Below the pieces are notes generated by a model. That model was not told the DNA's origin, searched no databases, and worked only from the letters and a program-made list of their open reading frames with translations. From Clitoria ternatea (taxonomy: Eukaryota; Streptophyta; Magnoliopsida; Fabales; Fabaceae), in assembly GCA_037962975.1 (NCBI GenBank), contig CM075676.1, forward strand, positions 27,213,001 through 27,277,000: a DNA stretch of 64,000 nucleotides, written 5' to 3'. Below, in pieces: positions 56,047 through 64,000 of the stretch (positions within the stretch are counted from its first letter, which is position 1; each line of letters begins with the position of its first letter). Made by a program: the position numbers and the translations under genes.

Positions 56047-58175
56047 TGTAACATCCTAGATTATTTTGTATTTATTTTTATTTAAACAATTATCTTTTAC
56101 GATAAATTCTCCCTTATCTTGAAAATTAATCAATATTTAGAAAGAAAGACAATTTAATTTGAACACAACGGATGAGAGAAAGGGAAATCAGGGCGTCTCG
56201 CTTGAGCGAGGCCCCTACTCGTCTAAGCGAGATTCCGGACTCTCACTTAGACGAGGTGCTATTCGTTGAACGAACACCTTTCACACATCGGATTATACAA
56301 AATATGCAACCGGACTCTCAGAACTTCGCTCTAACAAATGGTCTTGTGAACCCAAGGAGTTACCATAGCTACCATGAAAACATATGCACATAACAGTAAT
56401 ATATTTTCGAAATATATTTTTCATTCGATCCGATCTGTATTAAACACAACTAATAATTGTAATACAAAGTTTTTATACACACATAAGACTCTATAAAGAG
56501 TCACTCAAATTCATTTGGACCCTGGCACCGTTCTCCCCCTTGGCGCGGCTCCATGGCTCCATCCCCCTCCCTGTCTCTGGTTACTAAAAAAAATATGCAA
56601 GGGTGAGTGTTTGGCATAATAATTAATATAGAACGGAATTTAACACTATACATGCACATTGATACATACACATCAAGCATCACCCGTAAATATACATACT
56701 AAAACATGGAGTATTTCATGCAGTAACTGTATTAAACCAACTACGCAATTCCATCACATTCCTCACGTCCATCGTATTCATTACATATATCACATTCGTT
56801 ACATGCATCATGATCATAACTGACTCTCATATAATCTGACTCCTAGTATCCGGATACTAAAGGATTGGCCTTCAGCTGGGGGTCCTACTTGACACCCCGT
56901 GAACCCTGCTTGGTTCACCGAGTCCTGCTTGACTCTCCACCTCGACCACTGGGTCCTACTTGACCACTGGGTAGCTCAACTGGGCACGAAAACCACGGGA
57001 GCCGGAAATGAGGGGCTATCATATACCGTCGGCCATCCCATACCACATAATCATTCAACAGTTTACCTTTCTCACAATAATATCAATTTCTCATCAATCG
57101 GGTAGCCTGCTTGCTAACCCGACGTCACATAACACTGATCATTTCACATTAGATTCACAAGATCATACATGATAAACTCATCCACATCCGATCATCCATA
57201 AATTAATAAACTCAGTCACACATGCACAACATAAACACATAATTACGTTTAACAACATTTTCCTTAGTCTGTTTACGTTACCTCAAAAACCTGAATAAGA
57301 AGTGAGTCCTATTCTAATTAATTATAACCCGAACACCCCCCCTTACTTTGGTTCCACGCTTCGATGATCTGCTCTCTGTGCCGATTTCTTTCTCTGAGCA
57401 CCGGTTCTGAAATCTCAACTTCTTCACTCAGTCTTCCGTTACTTAGCCTACTACCTTGAAGTCTCGATCATAGGAATGGGGTTAAATTGAAGTACAGACA
57501 CCAATGGAGTCTCTCTCTAGTGCATGCAGATCAGCGTTAAGAGAGAAGAGTAAAACAAAAGAGGAGGAATAGACCAACAGCAAGGTAACTTGTAAATAAT
57601 GAATAGGGAAAGAAGATAATTCCTTATATATATATATATATATAGCTCATGGGCAAGATCGTCTTTTCCTTTATTTTATTTGTATTCTTACTAAATCTAA
57701 TCAATTTTTCACTATTTTAAACTATTGCATAGTTATCAAATCAATTACACGTGTTTATTCCCTCAACGTTTAAGTATTCACAATCCTCAAATAATTCGCA
57801 AGAGTATAGGCCCGATATAAATATCGGCCCCACCGTCCTAACTTAATGTTCATACCTCGGAGATCCGAGCTACAACTTGAGAGGTCGGGTATATCATCCG
57901 CTCTCGTCTCTTTGTCACACACACCCGTTGTTTCAGTTAGTATGAGGTTGATCCGGGCTATGACACCGTGTGAGGCGCTCTCCTCACAACGGTTGGACCA
58001 GACCGCCTAGAAGTGCCCGCTCTTCCTTACTCATCCGATCTTCAGCTCTGCCTGTTCGCGCTTCTGAGACCGATCTCGACACCGACTCAAACAGAATAAA
58101 TACTAAATAGAATTTCTAAACATTCACTAACATTTCCCATTTCATAATTTTCATTAAAACATCAGGGATGTTACA
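56047..58175 (-). repeat. 3' LTR of the Tekay-like element
   Basis: 2,129 bp, TGTAACATCC...GGGATGTTACA on the plus strand. Near 56195-56275 it has four imperfect palindromes of the type CTCGCTTGAGCGAG. A minus-strand TATA-rich run at 57625-57644 is a candidate promoter. A short minus-strand frame at 56501-56683 is not considered a gene. Confidence 0.95.
57625..57644. repeat. (TA)n run in the Tekay LTR
   Basis: Ten TA units about 530 bp from the right end of the LTR. In minus orientation it could act as a TATA box for the element's transcript. Confidence 0.7.
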
Positions 58176-58178
58176 CTC

Positions 58179-58196
58179 ACCCCCCCTAAAAGGAGA
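58179..58196 (-). other. Polypurine tract of the Tekay-like element
   Basis: The minus strand reads TCTCCTTTTAGGGGGGGT just before the 3' LTR. The run of G is the likely second-strand primer site. Confidence 0.75.
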
Positions 58197-58210
58197 TTTC
58201 GTCCCCGAAA

Positions 58211-61200
58211 TCAGTGTCCCGGTTGAAAAAGATGAGGGTACATCCGTCTCATATCAGATTCTAACTCCCAAGTGTAGTTCATCCAATGTAAATTCTGCCA
58301 CTTCACCTTCACCAGCGGTACCTCCTTGTTCCTTAAACGTTTGGTTTGGTGCTCTTCAATGCTAACCGGTACAGCCTCCACTGTCAGGTTTTTCTTTACT
58401 TCAATGGAATCACTCGGTACAATCATTGTATCACACGGAATGTAGGCTCAAAGTTATGATACGTGGAACACGTTATGGATGTTAGTCAATGATTGGGGAA
58501 GATCCAACCGATATGCGACTTCACCAATCCGCTCTAGTGTTTGGTATGGTCCAATATACTTCGGATTAAGCTTTTGACTCTTCAAGATTCGACCTATACC
58601 CTTGGTTGGTGAAATTCTTAGGAACACCCAATCACCCACTTGGAATTTAAGGGGTCTATGCTGATTGTCATAATAGCTCTTTTGCCGGTCTTGAGCAATT
58701 TTTATCTTCTCTCGGATTAAAGTGATTTGTTCGTTTATCTCTTGAATCATCTCAGGCCCCAGATGAAGGGCATCGCCGTTCTCATTCCAACATAATGGAG
58801 TATGACATTTCCGACCATAAAGAGCTTCGTATGGAGCCATCCCAATGCTGCTATGGTAACTGTTATTATATGCAAATTCCACCAAGGGCAAGTATTTCTC
58901 CCATGATCCGCCCTGCTCCAGCACACATGCTCTTAACATATCCTCAAGAGTTTGTATAGTCCGTTCTGATTGACCATCAGTTTGGGGATGGTAAGCTGAG
59001 CTCAGTTTGAGTTCAGTACCCAGTTGTTGTTACAAACTTCTCCAAAACCTTGAAGTAAATCGGGGATCCCGATCGGAGATAATGCTTGAGGGTACACCAT
59101 GCAGTCGTACGACTTCAGCAACGTACAACCTAGCTAATCGATCTAATGACCACTTCCTATTTATTGCCAGGAAATGAGCACATTTAGTTAGTCGATCAAC
59201 AATTACCCAAATCGCGTTGTATCCTGCTTGAGTACGGGGTAGTCCGGACACGAAATCCATGGTGATACTTTCCCACTTCCAGATCGGAATTTCTGGAGGT
59301 TGAAGCAAACCCGGAGGTCGTTGGTGCTCAACCTTGCACTTCTGGCATATTATACAGGATTTCACATACTCGATTATTGCCTTCTTCATGTTTGGCCACC
59401 AGAATTCCTTCTTTAAGTCATGATACATTTTTGTCACTCCTGGATGTATACTCAGAGAGCTCTTGTGTGCTTCTGTTAACACCGCCTGCCTGAAGCCTCC
59501 ATGTGCAGGCACCACAACTCAATTCCTGAATCTCCATACGCCATCCTCACCTCGAGTTATCTCCTCATTTTTACCTTCGGCCTGAGTGTCGATCAACTTC
59601 AGTAACTCTTCATCGTCTTTCTACGCGGCCATTACAGACTCCAAAAATTCATTGGAGATTTTTAACATTCCAATCGTCATTCGTTTTGGCGCATTCATGA
59701 CCACTCCAATATTCATATCTCTAAAGCTTTCTAGCAGTTCTTGTTCTTTGCCCATTAAGTAAGCCACGTGTAACACCTTCCTGCTTAGTGCATCCGCTAC
59801 AACATTTGCTTTGCCCGGGTGATACTTCAAATCGAAGTCGTAATCCTTCAGATACTCCATCCATCTCCTCTGTCTCATATTTAGCTCCTTTTGATCAAAT
59901 AAATACTTTAAACTCTTATGGTCACTAAATACTACAAAGCGAGCTCCATACAGGTAATGGCGCCAAATCTTCAGTGCGTACACTACTGCTGTGAGTTCCA
60001 GATCATGGGTCGGGTAATTCTCCTCATGTGGCCTCAATTGCCTTGAAGCATAGGCAATTGCTCAATCCGTTTGCATCAACACACACCCCAATCCAAATTT
60101 GGATGCATCACAATATACTTCAAATTCTTTGGTCACATCGGGCAGTGCAAGCACGGGCGCAGTAGTTAAACACTGCTTCAAAGTTTGGAAACTTAATTCA
60201 CATTTCTCCGACCACACGAAAGGGTTTCCTTTCCTTGTCAATCAAGTCAGAGGGAGTGCTATCCGAGAAAACCCTTCAATGAAGCGTCGATAGTATCCAG
60301 CTAATCCAAGGAAACTCCGAATTTCAGTTACTGACTTCGGTGTCTCCCAAGTCATAACCGCCTCAATTTTTGTCGGATCAACTGAGACTCCCTCCTGGGA
60401 AATTACATGCCCCAAGAATTGTACACTACTCTTCCAGAACTCACACTTAGATAATTTAGCGTACAACTTCTTCTCGCGGAGTGCTTGTAAAACAAGTCGA
60501 AGATGTTGAGCATGCTCCTCGTCCGACCTCGAATATACCAAAATATCATCAATGAATACTACCATAAACTGATCCAAGTACGGTTGAAAGGTCCGATTCA
60601 TATAATCCATAAAAATGGCAGGAGCGTTCGTTACTCCAAAGGGCATTACTACGTACTCGAAGTGCCCATAACGAGTCCGGAATGCTGTCTTTGGGATATC
60701 CTCCGACCTCACTCGGATTTGGTGGTATCCCGACCTCAAGTCAATCTTAGAGAACACAACGGCGCCTCGTAACTGGTCCAGTAAATCATCAATCCGGGGT
60801 AGTGGATATTTATTTTTGATGGTCAGTTTGTTCAGCTGTCGGTAATCAATGCACATTCGCATACTACCGTCCTTCTTCTTTACCAATAACACCGGAGCGC
60901 CCCAGGGTGAAGCACTAGGTCGAATAAAGCCCTTTTCTAGTAATTCGTTTACTTGTTTCTTCACTTCGGTTAATTCCACCGAAGACATTCTATATGGCGT
61001 TCGGGACACCAGTTCTGCCCCGGGAATTAAATCAATAGAGAAATCAATCTCCCGACTGGGAGGTAGCTCCGGAATTTCTTCCGGAAAAACATCAGAAAAT
61101 TCATAAACAATCGGAATATCACTTAGCAGGAGGTTATGCCGGCCCTCCGAAGCGAATAAAACAACATACGTGGTTAAGACATCGCTCACCCCGTTCTTCA

Positions 61201-61267
61201 CGTCAAGTTCCTGGGAGAAAATAATATTCTTCCGATGATAGTCGACTAACACATGATTAGCAGCAAG
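58211..61267 (-). pseudogene. Tekay-like pol: RT, RNase H, integrase, chromodomain-like end
   Basis: Continues gag in the same frame. Reverse transcriptase spans about 61000-60450 with the catalytic FIDD box intact. RNase H is at about 60100-59800 (YASRQLRPHEENYPTHDLEL, then FVVFSDHKSLKYL). The integrase HHCC zinc finger is near 59450-59320 and its core is at 59300-58960, with the three acidic positions present (ITMDF, ISDRDPRF, DGQSERT). The C-terminal chromodomain-like segment is near 58350-58230 (VKVKWQN..TWELESDM). In-frame stops lie at 61268, 60242, 60062, 59621, 59519, 59030, 58454 and 58448 (lowest coordinate of each codon). No frameshift was seen in 3 kb. Each stop can be explained by one C-to-T or G-to-A change. 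The copy is dead but young. Confidence 0.92.
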
Positions 61268-61270
61268 CTA

Positions 61271-62626
61271 ATCCAGACCTAGAATAACGTCTAAGTCCTT
61301 CAAGGGCATAAAAATAAAATTTACTCGAAAAGTACGGGCTTTGATTTGCATCGGTAGTTCCCTACACACAGTAGTTGCACGGAAGGTAGAACCAGTTAAA
61401 GTGGAAACAATAAGAGCGTTCTCCATTAAACTAATTGGTAGACCAAGCCGTCGCACACAACTTTCCGAAATAAAGGAATGGGTGGCACTTGAATCATAAA
61501 TCACATCAACCAGATAACCACAGATGAGGCACTTACCCTGTACCAGATTGTCATTCCTCGTAGCTTCTGAAGCATCAAACGCAAATACACGCCCGGCTAT
61601 GGCGTTCTGGGCATCGCTAGATTGGGCGTCATATCTTCCCGCTTGTGGGTTCCCTCTACCAGCTCCATTCCGACCTCCTCTTGTGAAGTTGGAACCCCGG
61701 TTCCCAGAAGAGTTAGTTCGGTTATCCGTCCTGCCCTGTTGCTGCCTCTGAGGGCAATCGGGCCTGAGGTGCCCTGGTCGTCCGCACTGGAAGCACACAA
61801 TCTGATTAGCTTGGCAATGTTTAGCAATGTGTCCTTCTTGACCACAATTGTAGCATGTACGATTCCCAGGGGGATTACCCGATCGACCAGTGGAACCACG
61901 GCCAGAGGAGGATGAGGAGGTAGCAGAAGACTTGCCGCCCCGAAAGAATTGACCCATCCTCTTGAAGCTGAAACCTTTTGCCTTCAATGGCTTTTTATCT
62001 CTTGGCTGAGACATCCTTTGCAACTGCACTTCTTCTGTCAGCCTTGCTTTGTTCACCAAGGTCGGATAGTCCCTAATCTCCATCGGTACGATTACACTAC
62101 GGAGCTCAATCCGTAGTCCAGCTTCGTATTTGGCACACTTGCTGCCTTCAGTCCCTTCTAACGAGAAAGGGTGGTAAAAATCACACAGCTCGTCAAATTT
62201 GCTGGTGTACTCAGCTACAGACATCCGATCTTGCTCCAACTTCAGGAATTCTATTTCTTTCCAGATTTTGTAGTTGTCTGGGAAGTATTTAACAAGGAAC
62301 CTCCTTCGAAAATTCGCCCATACCAACGGCTCATTAGCTGCGTTCATCTGTACCTTCATACGGGACCACCATACTCTAGCCTCATCTTTTAGTTGATAAG
62401 TGGCAAATAAAACCTTTTGCTCTTCAGAGCACTCAAAATATTCAAAAACCTGCTCGATATCCCTAATCCAAATATATGCCCCGTCATAGTCATGTCCCCC
62501 TTTGTAAGTCGGAGGATTCCTTTTTAGGAATTTATCCAGAGTGGGACCGGACTCGGTCCTACTCATCAGCTGAGTAAATCTAGAGAAGAAATCATCTCTT
62601 CCCCCAGAACTAGTCTCTCCGTCCAT
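61271..62626 (-). CDS. Tekay-like gag-protease, open frame of 452 codons
   Basis: Starts MDGETSSGGRDDFFSRF. The gag core (about residues 35-200) contains 'YQLKDEARVWWSRMK' and 'DNYKIWKEIEFLKL', which build the particle shell. Two CCHC knuckles (CYNCGQEGHIAKHC and CFQCGRPGHLRPDC, near residues 258-292) bind RNA. The aspartic protease follows near residue 375. Its active site reads DSSATHSF where the family has DSGA, so this copy may be inactive. The frame ends at a TAG in the family's conserved 'LGLD' context, inside the protease region, so gag and pol were one polyprotein before the stop arose. Confidence 0.9.
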
Positions 62627-62841
62627 TTAGTAACTCTACAATGGGCAAACACATCACCATTAATAACCAAGATCAGTCAGGGGATCATAGATTTACCTTA
62701 TATTCATAGAATACTACGCCAGTGGAGTGCCAAGGAAACGGTGCCAGACCGAACACAATCTCAACACAACAAAATACAATTAACTTTTAGAAAACTATCA
62801 CAATCACTAGATCGGCCCACACACCGGCTCTAGAAAGAACC

Positions 62842-62853
62842 GCTCTGATACCA
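62842..62853 (-). other. Primer binding site, initiator tRNA-Met type
   Basis: The minus strand reads TGGTATCAGAGC two bases inside the 5' LTR. This is the usual plant retroelement site complementary to the 3' end of initiator methionine tRNA. Confidence 0.92.
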
Positions 62854-62855
62854 AG

Positions 62856-64000
62856 TGTAACGTCCTAGATTATTTTGCATTTATTTTTATTTAAACAATT
62901 ATCTTTTACGATAAATTCTCCCTTATCTTGAAAATTAATCAATATTTAGAAAGAAAGACAATTTAATTTGAACACAACGGATGAGAGAAAGGGAAATCAG
63001 GGCGTCTCGCTTGAGCGAGGCCCCTACTCGTCTAAGCGAGATTCTGGACTCTCACTTAGATGAGGTGCTATTCGTTGAACGAACACCTTTCGCACATCGG
63101 ATTATACAAAATATGCAACCGGACTCTCAGAACTTCGCTCTAACAAATGGTCTTGTGAACCCAAGGAGTTACCATAGCTACCATGAAAACATATGCACAT
63201 AACAGTAATATATTTTTGAAATATATTTTTCATTCGATCCGATCTGTATTAAACACAACTAATAATTGTAATATGAAGTTTTTATACACACATAAGACTC
63301 TATAAAGAGTCACTCAAATTCATTTGGACCCTGACACCGTTCTCCCCCTTGGCGCGGCTCCATGGCTCCATCCCCCTCCCTGTCTCTGGTTACTAAAAAA
63401 AATATACAAGGGTGAGTGTTTGGCATAATAATTAATATAGAACGGAATTTAACACTATACATGCACATTGATACATACACATCAAGCATCACCCGTAAAT
63501 ATACATACTAAAACATGGAGTATTTCATGCAGTAACTGTATTAAACCAACTACGTAATTCCATCACATTCCTCACGTCCATCGCATTCATTACATACATC
63601 ACATTCGTTACATGCATCATGATCATAACTGACTCTCATATAATCTGACTCCTAGTATCCGGATACTAAAGGATTGGCCTTCAGCTGGGGGTCCTACTTG
63701 ACACCCCGTGAACCCTGCTTGGTTCATCGAGTCCTGCTTGACTCTCCACCTCGACCACTGGGTCCTACTTGACCACTGGGTAGCTCAACTGGGCACGAAA
63801 ACCACGGGAGCCGGAAATGAGGGGCTATCATATACCGTCGGCCATCCCATACCACATAATCATTCAACAGTTTACCTTTCTCACAATAATATCAATTTCT
63901 CATCAATCGGGTAGCCTGCTTGCTAACCCGACGTCACATAACACTGATCATTTCACATTAGATTCACAAGATCATACATGATAAACTCATCCACATCCGA
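62856..64000 (-). repeat. 5' LTR of the Tekay-like element, first 1,145 bp
   Basis: Begins TGTAACGTCC and follows the LTR at 56047 almost base for base up to the window edge. The rest (about 980 bp) is outside the window. Confidence 0.95.

Larger units (their letters stand above)
56047..64000 (-). mobile_element. Tekay-like Ty3-gypsy element (chromovirus), truncated by window edge
   Basis: Left LTR 56047-58175, polypurine tract, gag-pol on the minus strand, primer binding site, then the start of the right LTR at 62856. Long LTRs, a gag with two CCHC knuckles and a chromodomain-like C-terminus place it in the Tekay/Del group. The parts of the two LTRs that can be compared (about 1,145 bp) differ at about 14 positions by eye count, all transitions. 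Left flank is GAGTG; the matching duplication would be outside the window. Confidence 0.93.

Noticed and set aside
56501..56683. Short minus-strand frame present in both Tekay LTRs
   Set aside because: Identical in both copies because the LTRs are nearly identical; no domain and no evidence of coding selection.

Overview
The window is nuclear DNA of a flowering plant, most likely a dicot and probably a legume. The evidence is small exons with GT..AG introns, AT-rich spacers, Ty1-copia and Ty3-gypsy LTR retrotransposons of plant lineages (Tekay-like chromovirus, Tat-like, SIRE-like copia), several CACTA elements, and captured fragments of plant genes. Placement in the legumes is inference from the element mix, not proof. 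I found no rRNA, tRNA or CRISPR array.

Only one host gene is visible. It is a phosphoglycerate-mutase-like (histidine phosphatase superfamily) gene on the + strand with seven exons between 17248 and 44285. About 670 coding bases are spread over 27 kb because introns 1 (about 8.2 kb) and 2 (about 16.9 kb) are filled with transposons. Intron 1 holds a 6.8 kb solo-LTR-like unit. Intron 2 holds a 5.9 kb non-autonomous Tat-lineage element with gag only, a foldback element with long inverted arms that itself contains a CACTA element, a second CACTA-like element, a hAT-like element carrying a broken copy of an ESS2/DGCR14 splicing-factor gene, and another hAT-like candidate.

Left of the gene (1-15.7 kb) lie two decayed Ty3-gypsy elements. 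The first is separated from its probable 3' end by a 6.4 kb solo-LTR-like unit of the same family as the one in intron 1. The second, a Tat-type gag-protease-RT remnant, is cut by a 3.4 kb CACTA element. That CACTA element carries four exons of the FERM region of a KCBP (kinesin-like calmodulin-binding protein) gene and perhaps a piece of a leucine-rich-repeat receptor gene.

Right of the gene (44.3-64 kb) the spacer holds an old LTR remnant and a 1.6 kb solo LTR with a matched 5 bp target duplication. Then comes a four-deep nest: an old copia pol on the minus strand is entered by a CACTA element, which is entered by an LTR of the Tat-like family, which is entered by a young Tekay-like gypsy element. 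The Tekay element runs off the right edge. Its gag-pol frame is broken only by in-frame stop codons, with no frameshift seen.

No undescribed enzymatic system is evident. The most notable content is the repeated capture of host gene fragments by CACTA and hAT-like elements, a gene expanded by nested insertions, the organisation of the gag-only Tat element (possible antisense ORF plus two tandem arrays), and a decay pattern dominated by C-to-T type changes.
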